From Gaiellasilicea sp963789355 (GTDB taxonomy: Bacteria; Actinomycetota; Thermoleophilia; Gaiellales; Gaiellaceae): 64,000 nucleotides of DNA. The notes beneath the pieces are model-generated. The model was not told the DNA's origin. It worked only from the letters and a program-made list of their open reading frames with translations, and ran no database searches. The DNA is taken from assembly GCA_963789355.1 (NCBI GenBank), contig CAWBKK010000003.1:1-64000 (forward strand), in the 5' to 3' direction. Positions 32,970 through 41,794 of this stretch are shown here, in pieces. Numbering within the stretch: the stretch's first letter is position 1; every line of letters begins with the position of its first letter. The position numbers and the translations under genes are program-made.

Positions 32970-34073
32970 TCAGCGACAGATCAGAATCGATTCGTAGTAC
33001 TCGCCTGCCCGACGTCCTGTCCGGCGGTTGACGTGCCGTTCGAGCCGCTCGTCGAGCCGCAGCCCCGCGCGCTCGAGGATCTCGGAATAGAGCTCACGCC
33101 GGTCGTTGACGACGATGCAGAGAGGAGCGCCGCGTCGGACGGCCGCCTTCGATCGCGCCAGCACGGCCGCGATCCCGGCAACGTACTCCTCGATCGCGGC
33201 CTTGCTCGTTCCGCGCGCCGCCGCTCCCAGCTCGCGCTCGCGCCGGTCGTCGAGCCCGAGCAGCTCGTACGCGTAGCGATGCTGCTCGTGATAGTCGATC
33301 AGCCCCGGATACGGCGGCGACGTGATCACGCCGTCGTAGGGGCCCCCGAGCTCGAGCTCGCGCGCATCTCCGTGGAGGACGAGCGCAGCGCGGCGGGGGT
33401 CACGCACCTCCGCGAATGCGGCCACCCGGCCGGCCGTGTCGGCGAGGTACCGCGAGAGGAACTTCGCGGCGCTCTCGACCGGCCGGCAGGTGCGCCGGTG
33501 CTTGTGGCACCAGTACTCGCCCTGCTGCGGCGCGCGCGGGAAATCGAGGTCGAAGTGGGTCGTCAACCGCGCCGAACGGGCCGCGCGCGCGAGCACGATC
33601 CGGAGCACGTCCTGACTCGCGTACGCCGGGATCAGGGAGCGGAAGTGGAGCAGCTCTGCAGCCGCCTGCGGCGCGAACCACTCGCGCACGAAACCCGTCG
33701 GGCGCTCAGCCGACTCCCCGAGCCGCCCCGCGACGTCACGCACGTCCGCCGCCAGCGCCTCGAGATCGTGCTCGCGCGTCTTGACCGAGATCAGGAGCGC
33801 ATTGAACGCGGCGATGTCCACCCCGACGGCGTCGTAGCCGGACTCGAGCGACTGGACGAGCGTCGTCCCGGAGCCGGCGAACGGATCGAGCACCCGTCCG
33901 CCCGGACGCACGTAGCGCTGCAGCAGCGCCTCCACCAGCTGGGGCACGAACTTGCCCAGGTACGGATGCAGCCGGTGGACGTGCTTCGTCCGCTCCCGCT
34001 CCGGCAGCTCCCGTTCGGACCAGGAGAGGGCAAGGTCGAGCTCCCCGTAGAGCTGCGTCTGCGTCAGGGCCAC
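32970..34073 (-). CDS. orphan DNA methyltransferase, probable N4-cytosine/N6-adenine type
   Basis: 367 residues. HPYLGKFVPQLVEALL leads into the S-adenosylmethionine motif GRVLDPFAGSGTTLVQSL near 60-78 and VGVDIAAFNALLI; the catalytic motif VITSPPYPGLIDYHEQ appears near 260. Between them is a Cys/His-bearing insertion WCHKHRRTC. Order motif I then IV and the TSPPY form fit amino-methyltransferases of DNA. No restriction endonuclease is adjacent, so this is solitary: epigenetic regulation or a remnant. It interrupts the comM-yraN order normal for actinobacteria. Target sequence unknown. Confidence 0.82.
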   Translation of the reverse strand: MALTQTQLYGELDLALSWSERELPERERTKHVHRLHPYLGKFVPQLVEALLQRYVRPGGRVLDPFAGSGTTLVQSLESGYDAVGVDIAAFNALLISVKTREHDLEALAADVRDVAGRLGESAERPTGFVREWFAPQAAAELLHFRSLIPAYASQDVLRIVLARAARSARLTTHFDLDFPRAPQQGEYWCHKHRRTCRPVESAAKFLSRYLADTAGRVAAFAEVRDPRRAALVLHGDARELELGGPYDGVITSPPYPGLIDYHEQHRYAYELLGLDDRRERELGAAARGTSKAAIEEYVAGIAAVLARSKAAVRRGAPLCIVVNDRRELYSEILERAGLRLDERLERHVNRRTGRRAGEYYESILICR

Positions 34074-34108
34074 GGCTAGGCATTCGCCGCCCTGGTACGG
34101 TCGCCTTC

Positions 34109-34495
34109 ATGGCCGTCGACTGGGACTGGACGCGGGTTGTCTTCGACCACGTCAAGCTGACCGTCCGCGATCCTGCGGCGAGCATCGAGTTCTACCGGGC
34201 AGTGCTCGAGCAGCTGGAGATCCCACCGCTCTGGGAGAGCGAGCGCGGGGCCCAGTTCGCGAATCTCGTCGTCTTCGACGGCGAGCCCGGCGGCCCGATC
34301 CACCTGGCCTTCGTCGCAGCGGCGCGAGCCCAGGTCGACGCGTTCCACCGAGCCGGGCTCGACGCCGGCGGCACGGACAACGGTGCGCCCGGCGTGCGCG
34401 AGCAGTACAGCTCCGACGACGCCGGCGTCTACTACGCGGCGTTCGTGCTCGACCCGGACGGCAACAACGTCGAGGCCGTCGTCCGCGAGTTCTAG
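34109..34495 (+). CDS. VOC (glyoxalase/bleomycin resistance) family protein
   Basis: 128 residues with two beta-alpha-beta modules: VVFDHVKLTVRDPAASIEFY with the first metal His, and AAFVLDPDGNNVEAVVREF with the terminal Glu. Members bind a metal and act as isomerases, dioxygenases or drug-binding proteins; this one cannot be placed further. Divergent from the methyltransferase gene and overlapping the next minus-strand gene by four bases at its stop. Confidence 0.83.
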   Translation: MAVDWDWTRVVFDHVKLTVRDPAASIEFYRAVLEQLEIPPLWESERGAQFANLVVFDGEPGGPIHLAFVAAARAQVDAFHRAGLDAGGTDNGAPGVREQYSSDDAGVYYAAFVLDPDGNNVEAVVREF

Positions 34496-34692
34496 GAGGC
34501 CTGGCGGCCGCGGGCGTCCGTGTCCTGCGGCTCCTCGGGGAGCTCGAGCGCGACGCCGCTGCTGCCGAGCGGACGGCGTGGCGAGCCCGACGGCACGAGC
34601 GCCGGCTCCTCGTCCGGAGGAGCGGCGGGCGGCTCCGGCGGCGCGAGCCCGAGAGCCCGCTTGATCCGCCGCCAGAGACCGCCTCTGCGCAT
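34492..34692 (-). CDS. 66-residue proline-rich hypothetical protein
   Basis: Basic N-terminus MRRGGLWRRIKRALGL followed by a low-complexity Pro/Glu/Ala segment (PPEPPAAPPDEEP) and no recognisable fold. The amphipathic basic start could dock at a membrane. It begins two bases after the htpX stop and on the same strand, and its codon choice resembles the neighbours, supporting that it is real. Function unknown. Confidence 0.55.
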   Translation of the reverse strand: MRRGGLWRRIKRALGLAPPEPPAAPPDEEPALVPSGSPRRPLGSSGVALELPEEPQDTDARGRQAS

Positions 34693-34694
34693 TC

Positions 34695-35579
34695 CTAGTA
34701 GTGGATCCCGTGCGCCGCGTCGAGCTCGCGCAGCCGGCGGATCCGCTCCTCCATCGGCGGGTGCGTCGAGAAGAGCGCCGACAGGCCGCGCTTGCTGAGC
34801 GGATTCGCGATGTAGAGCGCCTCGGTGGCCGGGTTGACGTTCATCGGCACCGCCTCGACGCCGCGCTGCAGCGTTCCGAGCGCGTCCGCCAGCGAACGGC
34901 CCTCACCGAGGTACGACGCCGCGGTTGCGTCCGCGAGGTACTCGCGCTGGCGTGAGACCGCGAGCTGCAGGATCACCGCGGCGAGCGGCGCGACGATGAT
35001 CGCGACGAGGACGCCGACGATCCCGAGCGGGTTGTTGTCCTCGTCGTCGCCGCCGCCGAAGAACATCGAGAACTGGAGGATGTTCGCGATCGCCGAGATC
35101 GCGGCGCCGATCATCGCGGCGATCGTCATCACGAGGATGTCGCGGTTGGCGATGTGCGCCATCTCGTGCGCGAGCACGCCCTTGACCTGGTCGCGCGGCA
35201 GGTACCGGAGCAGGCCCTCGGTGACCGCGACGACGGCCTTCTTGGGGCTGCGGCCGGTGGCGAAGGCGTTCGGCTGCTCGGACGGGATCAGGTAGACGCG
35301 GGGCATGGGCACGCCTGCCTTGGCGGCGACCTCCTCGATGTCGCGGTAGAGCTCGGGCGCCTCGCTCTGGTCGACCGGACGAGCCTTGCTCGCCTTGAGC
35401 GCCAGCTTGTCCGAGAACCAGAACATGACGAGGTTGAAGACGACGGCGATCCCGGCGAAGAGAATCAGCCCGGCCGAGCCGCCGAACGTGTAGCCGAGGC
35501 CGATGAACAGGGCCATCAGCCCCGCGAGGATCACCCAGGTTCTGGCCTGGGTTGCGAATTTGGTGCGAGTGATCGACAT
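34695..35579 (-). CDS. htpX: HtpX-type membrane zinc metalloprotease
   Basis: 294 residues. Two N-terminal membrane spans (TWVILAGLMALFIGLGYTF and GLILFAGIAVVFNLVMFWF), PRVYLIPSEQPNAFATGRSP, the zinc site GVLAHEMAHIANRD with its third ligand in REYLADATAASY, two more membrane spans between, and STHPPMEERIRRL near the end. HtpX degrades damaged membrane proteins in stress. The ATG at 35577-35579 is used; the longest frame extends through an upstream region that looks non-coding. A perfect inverted repeat overlaps its ribosome-binding region. Confidence 0.94.
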   Translation of the reverse strand: MSITRTKFATQARTWVILAGLMALFIGLGYTFGGSAGLILFAGIAVVFNLVMFWFSDKLALKASKARPVDQSEAPELYRDIEEVAAKAGVPMPRVYLIPSEQPNAFATGRSPKKAVVAVTEGLLRYLPRDQVKGVLAHEMAHIANRDILVMTIAAMIGAAISAIANILQFSMFFGGGDDEDNNPLGIVGVLVAIIVAPLAAVILQLAVSRQREYLADATAASYLGEGRSLADALGTLQRGVEAVPMNVNPATEALYIANPLSKRGLSALFSTHPPMEERIRRLRELDAAHGIHY

Positions 35580-35595
35580 GGGGTGTCGTGGTCCT

Positions 35596-35633
35596 TTCCG
35601 GCTGAATATGAGCTGATTCTGATTCAGCCGGAA
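35596..35633 (-). promoter_or_regulatory. 12-bp perfect inverted repeat at the htpX ribosome-binding site
   Basis: TTCCGGCTGAAT (35596-35607) and ATTCAGCCGGAA (35622-35633) are exact inverted repeats separated by 14 bases. On the htpX strand the proximal arm runs directly into GGAAAGGA, the likely Shine-Dalgarno, 17 bases before the ATG. It may be a repressor operator or an RNA hairpin that masks translation initiation. The region is noticeably less GC-rich than the genes around it. Confidence 0.6.
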
Positions 35634-35764
35634 GTTTCTCCCGCCGTTGTTCGGCCTGCGCGCCCGGGCCGTAGCCGTCTTGACGAGCGCACCCGTTCGG
35701 GGATAGTGCCTTCCGGCAACCCGAATGGTAGCCCCACGCACGGCTGTGCCGTGTTGCCGGGCTG

Positions 35765-36094
35765 TTAAACCGTGACGCGCTCGAGCTCGCCGGGACGGAC
35801 GGCGACGACCTCGAAGCGGCACTCGAGCTCGAGGCAGTCCGGGTTCCGCGCGAGCCATGCCTCGCCGGCGCGATGGAGCCGGCGCAACTTCTCCTCGTCG
35901 ACCATCTCGAGCGGATCCCCGAAGCCGCAGCCCGTCTTCCCCTTCACCTCGCAGAAGACGAGCCGGCGTCCGCGCCGGACGATCAGGTCGAGCTCGTAGC
36001 CGCCCGCCCAGACGTTCGAGCCGAGGATGCGGTAGCCGCGGAGGCGGTAGTGGCGGGCGGCACGGCGTTCGTCAGGGTTGCGATGCGTACGCAA
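35765..36094 (-). CDS. yraN: UPF0102 (YraN) family predicted endonuclease
   Basis: 109 residues of the small PD-(D/E)xK-like YraN family. GYRILGSNVWAGGYELDLIVR and RLVFCEVKGKTGCGFGDPLEMV carry the core E-x-D and E-V-K residues. Function in DNA metabolism is presumed. Start is TTG at 36092-36094, overlapping the rnhB stop by 23 bases; this order after rnhB is standard. The 185-base gap downstream to htpX holds only the inverted repeat. Confidence 0.88.
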   Translation of the reverse strand: MRTHRNPDERRAARHYRLRGYRILGSNVWAGGYELDLIVRRGRRLVFCEVKGKTGCGFGDPLEMVDEEKLRRLHRAGEAWLARNPDCLELECRFEVVAVRPGELERVTV

Positions 36095-36711
36095 GGGCGT
36101 TGAAGGACAGGCGGTGTTGGTCGCTGGGGCCGTGCTCGCGGACCGCCGCCGAGTGACCCGGGGTGATGTAGCCGACGTGGCGAGCGAAGCCGTAGCGTGG
36201 GTAGAGCGCGTCGAGCCGTCGCATCACCCGGTCGCGCGTCACCTTGGCGACGATCGACGCAGCTGCAATCGCGGCGCTCTTCGTGTCGCCGTCGACGACC
36301 GCGCGATGCTCCGGCGCCGTCGGCCCGAGCCGGAAGCCGTCGACGAGACAGGCCTCCGCGGGCGGCGCGAGATCGCCGAGGACCGAGCGCAGGCCCCACA
36401 GGTTCGACTTGTGCAGGCCGTTCCGGTCGATGTCGGCGGAGGAGATCACGCGGACGCTGATCCGGGCTGCGCAACCCGACGACGGCGCGGAAGAGCTCCT
36501 CGCGCTCGGCGGGAGCGACCTGCTTCGAGTCGTTCAGCGACGCGAGCGGGCGCACGCGGTGGTTGCGCAGGCACTCGTAGTCGAGCAAAACCCCGGCGAC
36601 GACGAGAGGCCCCGCGAGCGAGCCGCGCCCGGCCTCGTCCGCGCCCGCGACGAAGCGCGCACCGAGCCTGCGGTCGAACGAGAGGAGCCTCTGGCCGGAG
36701 GGACGCGCCAC
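36072..36711 (-). pseudogene. rnhB: ribonuclease HII with one frameshift
   Basis: The first frame gives FVAGADEAGRGSLAGPLVVAGVLL (active-site Asp-Glu) and LNDSKQVAPAEREELFRAVVG, then the family sequence continues in another frame: VRVISSADIDRNGLHKSNL, CLVDGFRL, KSAAIAAASIVAKVTRDRVM and the closing GYITPGHSAAV. Between them a GGG run (36474-36476) reads correctly if it is GG. Restored length is about 212 residues, normal for RNase HII, which cuts RNA in RNA-DNA hybrids and misincorporated ribonucleotides. All catalytic residues are present on both sides, so a homopolymer consensus error is likely. Confidence 0.85.
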
Positions 36712-36758
36712 GCGTCCGAGGATAGCGCCGGGGTCAGCCGGCGTTCGTCACGGGAGTG

Positions 36759-37343
36759 CTACGACTTCGCGACGGCTTCGTCGCCGGTGGGAGCCTCTTC
36801 GGGCTCCTCCTCCGCGACGGGCTCTTCCAGAGCGGGCTCTGCGGCCACGGGCTCGTCGGCGACAGACTCTTCGGCGACCGGCTCCTCCTCGGCGGCTGCA
36901 GCCGCGGCTGCTTCGGCCTGCGCCTCGGCGGCGGCGGCTTCGATCGCGGCCTGATTCGCCTCCGACTCGGCGCGTGCGGCGGCGAGCTGGGCGGGCGTCT
37001 GACGCAGCTCGCGAACGCGCGCCTTCTTGCCGATCTTCTCGCGCAGGTAGTAGAGCTTGGCGCGGTTGACGTCGCCGATCGCCCCGACCTCGATCTTCTC
37101 GATCTTGGGTGAGTGGACCGGGAACGTCCGCTCGACGCCGACGCCGAACGACTGCTTGCGGACGGTGAACGTCTCGCGCGCCCCGGAGCCCTGGCGCTTG
37201 ATCACGATCCCTTCGAAGACCTGCACGCGGCGGCGCTGGCCTTCGATCACCTGGAAGTGGACGCGGACGGTGTCCCCCGCCTTGAAGCGAGGAATGTCCT
37301 TGCGCAGCTGGCGCTGCTCGATGCTCTCGATGATCGTGCTCAT
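36759..37343 (-). CDS. rplS: 50S ribosomal protein bL19 with long acidic/Ala-rich extension
   Basis: 194 residues against about 115 for the family. The normal bL19 core covers residues 1-115: FKAGDTVRVHFQVIEGQRRRVQVFEG, GVGVERTFPVHSPKIEKIEV and RRAKLYYLR-like NRAKLYYLREKIGKKARVRE. The remaining 75 residues are low-complexity Ala and Glu (EAQAEAAAAAAAEEEPVAEE and repeated PVAEE/PVAAE). ATG at 37341-37343. The tail is likely disordered and solvent-exposed on the ribosome. Located between rnhB and lepB in the usual order. Confidence 0.95.
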   Translation of the reverse strand: MSTIIESIEQRQLRKDIPRFKAGDTVRVHFQVIEGQRRRVQVFEGIVIKRQGSGARETFTVRKQSFGVGVERTFPVHSPKIEKIEVGAIGDVNRAKLYYLREKIGKKARVRELRQTPAQLAAARAESEANQAAIEAAAAEAQAEAAAAAAAEEEPVAEESVADEPVAAEPALEEPVAEEEPEEAPTGDEAVAKS

Positions 37344-37387
37344 GGGAAAGGATCGGCCTCCGGCCGGCGGCCAATGGTAGCGAAAAC

Positions 37388-38581
37388 TCAGCGAACGGAA
37401 ATACGGTTGGGCGGCCAGTAGGTCGCGAAGACCTTGCCGATCAGGTTCTCGCGCGGGACCGTCCCCCACTCCCGCGAGTCGCAGGACTGCGAGCGATTGT
37501 CGCCCATCATGAAGTACTGACCCTGCGGGATGTTGAAGGTCTCGGGCCCGCGCGTGTCGCGCCGGCCCGGCTGGATGTAGCTCTCCTCGAGCTTCTTCCC
37601 GTCGATGTAGACGTAGCTGGAGCCGCCCTCGTTGCGCAGCTCGACCCGCTCGCCGGGGAGCCCGATCAGCCGCTTCACGAACGTCCCGCCGGCGCCGCAG
37701 CGCTGCCTCGCCGCGGGCGGCGTCTCGAAGACCACGATCTCGCCTCGCCTGGGGTCGCGGAAGCGGTAGATGAAACGGTTCGCGAGCACCCGGTCGGAGT
37801 AGCGCGCCTCGCAACCGCTCGCGTTCCGTGCGCAATGCAGCGTCGGCTCCATCGAGGAGGACGGGATCCGGTACGGGTTGATCACCCAGGCCTTGATTGC
37901 GAGCACGATCGCGATCGCGCCCACGATCGTCACGATCCAGTCGATCGTGACGCGCCAGCCGTGCGGGAGGCCGCGGGTGAGCCGGTCGACAGGATTGCGC
38001 GAGCGGCGCGGCGGCTCGGATGGCGTCACGAACGGCTCCGGGAACGATTCCGGCAACGCCGTGACGGGGGGAGCCGGCTCGGCCTCGGTCTCGTCGGGGC
38101 GGAGTGCGTACCACGCGGAGGCCACGGCGAGCCCGGTCCACAGCAGGTCGAAGAGCCCGAAGACCTCTTGCAGGTTCTCGCGGAAGAGCGCGAACATCTC
38201 GCCGGAGAACAGCCCGGTCTGGAGGCCGGAGCCCTCTTCGACCTCCTGGACGGCAAAGGCGAAGCCGAGGTACTTGCCGAGCAGGACGCCGAGCAGCGCC
38301 GACACGACCGCGATCGCCTGCAGGTCGGGCGAGCGGCGGCCGCCGGCGGCGCGCTCGACCGCATAGCCGGCCGCAAAGCCGATGCCCCAGGCGACGATCC
38401 CGACCTCGTAGTCGGTGTACTTCGCGATCAGCCCCCACGCGATCCCGCCCGCGACCGCGGCGGCCAGGCCGGCCAGCAGCGCCAAGCCGGTGGAGCCGCT
38501 CTCGGTGGCACGCGCCGGCGCCGGCGGAGGCGCCTTGCGAGAGCCGTCGGGCTCCCACCCATAGCGCTCGAAGTCGCTCAC
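37388..38581 (-). CDS. lepB: signal peptidase I with extra N-terminal membrane domain
   Basis: 397 residues. Residues 1-160 hold about four membrane spans (LALLAGLAAAVAGGIAWGLI, GIVAWGIGFAAGYAVERAAG, DLQAIAVVSALLGVLLGKY, FDLLWTGLAVASAW), then a Pro-rich linker. The peptidase follows: anchor WIVTIVGAIAIVLAIKAWVI, catalytic Ser243 in IPSSSMEPTL, general base Lys303 in FVKRLIGLPGERV, and MGDNRSQSCDSREWG. It removes signal peptides at the outer membrane face. GTG start overlapping the trmD stop (GTGA). The catalytic part is canonical; the N-terminal domain is unusual. Confidence 0.93.
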   Translation of the reverse strand: MSDFERYGWEPDGSRKAPPPAPARATESGSTGLALLAGLAAAVAGGIAWGLIAKYTDYEVGIVAWGIGFAAGYAVERAAGGRRSPDLQAIAVVSALLGVLLGKYLGFAFAVQEVEEGSGLQTGLFSGEMFALFRENLQEVFGLFDLLWTGLAVASAWYALRPDETEAEPAPPVTALPESFPEPFVTPSEPPRRSRNPVDRLTRGLPHGWRVTIDWIVTIVGAIAIVLAIKAWVINPYRIPSSSMEPTLHCARNASGCEARYSDRVLANRFIYRFRDPRRGEIVVFETPPAARQRCGAGGTFVKRLIGLPGERVELRNEGGSSYVYIDGKKLEESYIQPGRRDTRGPETFNIPQGQYFMMGDNRSQSCDSREWGTVPRENLIGKVFATYWPPNRISVR

Positions 38582-39249
38582 GCAGTCCTCGTCTGGCCGG
38601 CGCTTCGCTCGCGGCTCTGCTCGCGCCGCCACTCGGCCACGCGGCCATGGTCGCCCGAGAGCAGGATCTCCGGGACGTTCCAGCCGCGAAACTCGGCGGG
38701 GCGCGTGTAGTGGGGGTACTCGAGCCCGCCCTCGAGCTCGGTCGAGAAGCTCTCGTGCTCGCCGGAGCCTTCCGCGAGCGCTCCCGGCAGCCGGCGGGCG
38801 ATCGCATCGAGCAGCACCATCGCCGGCAGCTCGCCGCCGGAGAGAACATAGGGGCCGATCGAGATCGCATCCGAGGCGAGGTGCGTGACGATCCGTTCGT
38901 CGAAGCCTTCGAAGCGCGAAGACAGGAGCGTCAGCGCCTGCTCGGCCGCGAGCTCCTCGACGACCTCCTGAGTCAGCGGCCGCCCCTGCGGCGTCAACGC
39001 GATCACGCGTTGCTCGCCCGAGCTGCCGTAGACCGCGTCGAGCGCCGCCGCGACGACGTCGACACGCAGCACCATCCCGGCGCCGCCTCCGTAGGGCTCG
39101 TCGTCGACCTGACCGCTGCGCAGCGGGGTCGTGTCGCGGTAGTTGAAGAGCCTCAGCTCGAGCTCGGTGCCGAGGACGGCGGCAAGCGGCCGCTGTTCGG
39201 TCATCCACGCGAACGCATGCGGAACCTGGGTGAAGACGTCGAGACGCAC
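38578..39249 (-). CDS. trmD: tRNA (guanine-N1)-methyltransferase
   Basis: A SPOUT enzyme methylating G37 of tRNAs. VRLDVFTQVPHAFAWM at the start, LRLFNYRDTTPLRSGQVDDE, YGGGAGMVLRVDVV, the knot region RFEGFDERIVTHLASDAISIG and YVLSGGELPAMVLLDAIARR, and YTRPAEFRGWNVPEILLSGD. GTG at 39247-39249 gives 223 residues, matching the family, and is preferred over a longer frame overlapping rimM. Part of the rpsP-khpA-rimM-trmD-lepB-rplS operon. Confidence 0.94.
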   Translation of the reverse strand: MRLDVFTQVPHAFAWMTEQRPLAAVLGTELELRLFNYRDTTPLRSGQVDDEPYGGGAGMVLRVDVVAAALDAVYGSSGEQRVIALTPQGRPLTQEVVEELAAEQALTLLSSRFEGFDERIVTHLASDAISIGPYVLSGGELPAMVLLDAIARRLPGALAEGSGEHESFSTELEGGLEYPHYTRPAEFRGWNVPEILLSGDHGRVAEWRREQSRERSAGQTRTA

Positions 39250-39260
39250 GGCTCGCCAGG

Positions 39261-39731
39261 TTACTCGGCGTCCGCGAAGCCGCGGGCGACGACGATCCGG
39301 ACTGCTTCGAGGTCGATGTCGAGCACGCACGCGTCGACCAGCGGCAGGAGCAGGCCGGAGTCGAGCACGAGCGTGTCGTTGGCTGGGCCGTTGTTCACCT
39401 CGATGACAGTACCGAGCGCGCGGCCGCCTTCCTCCTCGACGCGGAGGCCGACGAGCTGGAACACGTAGTACGCGTCCTCGTCCGGCTCGGGTAGCTCGTC
39501 GCGCCGGATCGCCAGAGTGGCGCCTCGCGAGACGGGCCGCTCGAGCTTGATCACCGGCCTGCCGCCGGCACCGCGCTTCGAGACGACGATCTCCGCCGGG
39601 GCGCCGTCGACGAGGAGGATCGCGCCGCGCTCGAAGCGCTCGGGTGCGTCGCTGGCACCCTCGACGAAGAACGAGCCGTCGACCCCGTGCGGCCGGCCCA
39701 CCCGGCCGACCTTTACGAGCTCATTCGACAA
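39261..39731 (-). CDS. rimM: 16S rRNA processing protein RimM
   Basis: 156 residues: VKVGRVGRPHGVDGSFFVEG at the N-terminus, then the PRC-barrel region YYVFQLVGLRVEEEGGRALGTVIEV and NDTLVLDSGLLLPLVDACV. RimM assists maturation of the 30S head. The only fitting start is TTG at 39729-39731, overlapping khpA by eleven bases; an ATG at 39722-39724 is out of frame. Length is slightly short of the usual 165-175 but complete. Confidence 0.92.
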   Translation of the reverse strand: MSNELVKVGRVGRPHGVDGSFFVEGASDAPERFERGAILLVDGAPAEIVVSKRGAGGRPVIKLERPVSRGATLAIRRDELPEPDEDAYYVFQLVGLRVEEEGGRALGTVIEVNNGPANDTLVLDSGLLLPLVDACVLDIDLEAVRIVVARGFADAE

Positions 39732-39951
39732 TGTCGAGGATCACGCGCTTGCGCGATCCAGCTGCGCTGGCGCGGACGATCGTCCGCAGCGACCGGGCCA
39801 GCCTGCCCTGGCGGCCGATCACCTTGCCGCGGTCGTCCGGCGCGACGTAGAGCTCCAGCACCGTGGCGTCCTCGCGCTCGATCTGCTCCACCCGCACGGC
39901 GTCGGGGTCGTCGACGAGCTGCTTCGCCAGCCAGGTGAGCAGCTCCGCCAT
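39721..39951 (-). CDS. khpA: KH-domain RNA-binding protein KhpA
   Basis: 76 residues, one type II KH domain with the GRQG form of the GxxG loop in VIGRQGRLARSLRTIVRA. KhpA binds RNA, often with KhpB, and affects cell division and sRNA regulation. Sits between rpsP and rimM as in most Gram-positives; the ATG directly follows the rpsP stop with no gap. Confidence 0.93.
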   Translation of the reverse strand: MAELLTWLAKQLVDDPDAVRVEQIEREDATVLELYVAPDDRGKVIGRQGRLARSLRTIVRASAAGSRKRVILDIVE

Positions 39952-40200
39952 CTACTTGGTGGCGATGCCGGCGACCTTGATCAGCTTGGCGACCGCTTCG
40001 GAGGGCTGGGCGCCCTTGCCGAGCCACTCGGTCACCTTCGCCTCGTCGAGCTCGATCGTCGACGGGTCCGTCTGCGGGTTGTAGCGCCCGACGATCTCGA
40101 TGAAGCGGCCGTCACGCGGCGAGCGCTGGTCGGCGACGACCACGCGGTAGATCGGGTTCTTCTTCGAGCCGACACGCGTCAGCCTCATCCGTACTGCCAT
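39952..40200 (-). CDS. rpsP: 30S ribosomal protein bS16
   Basis: 82 residues beginning MAVRMRLTRVGSKKNPIYRV, followed by VVADQRSPRDGRFIEIVGRYNP and ending in the usual basic helix. Complete; ATG start five bases after the ffh stop. Begins the tight rpsP-khpA-rimM run. Confidence 0.96.
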   Translation of the reverse strand: MAVRMRLTRVGSKKNPIYRVVVADQRSPRDGRFIEIVGRYNPQTDPSTIELDEAKVTEWLGKGAQPSEAVAKLIKVAGIATK

Positions 40201-40205
40201 TACCT

Positions 40206-41543
<1,338 letters not shown>

Positions 41544-41587
41544 GGGCGGACAGTGTAGATACCGCTCAACCAATCAAAGGAGATGGC

Positions 41588-41794
41588 ATGACCAGCATCG
41601 CGAAGGTGATCACGATCATCGGCAGCTCCCCCGACGGCTTCGCCGAGGCGGCTCAGGTGGCGGTGACGGAGGCGTCGAAGACGCTGCGCGGGATCTCGGG
41701 CGCGGACGTGCTCCACATGAGCTGCGAGGTCAGCGACGACAAGATCACGATGTTCCGGACGACGGTCAACATCGCGTTCGCGATCGAACGCTAG
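41588..41794 (+). CDS. dodecin family flavin-binding protein
   Basis: 68 residues of the dodecin fold: IAKVITIIGSSPDGFAEAAQ, VAVTEASKTLRGISGADVL and ITMFRTTVNIAFAIE. Dodecins form hollow 12-mers storing riboflavin, FMN or CoA. The aromatic flavin-stacking residue of halobacterial dodecin (Trp) is not seen, so ligand is uncertain. A good AAAGGAG lies before the ATG. It is on the opposite strand from ffh and ftsY and overlaps the ftsY end by four bases. Confidence 0.85.
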   Translation: MTSIAKVITIIGSSPDGFAEAAQVAVTEASKTLRGISGADVLHMSCEVSDDKITMFRTTVNIAFAIER

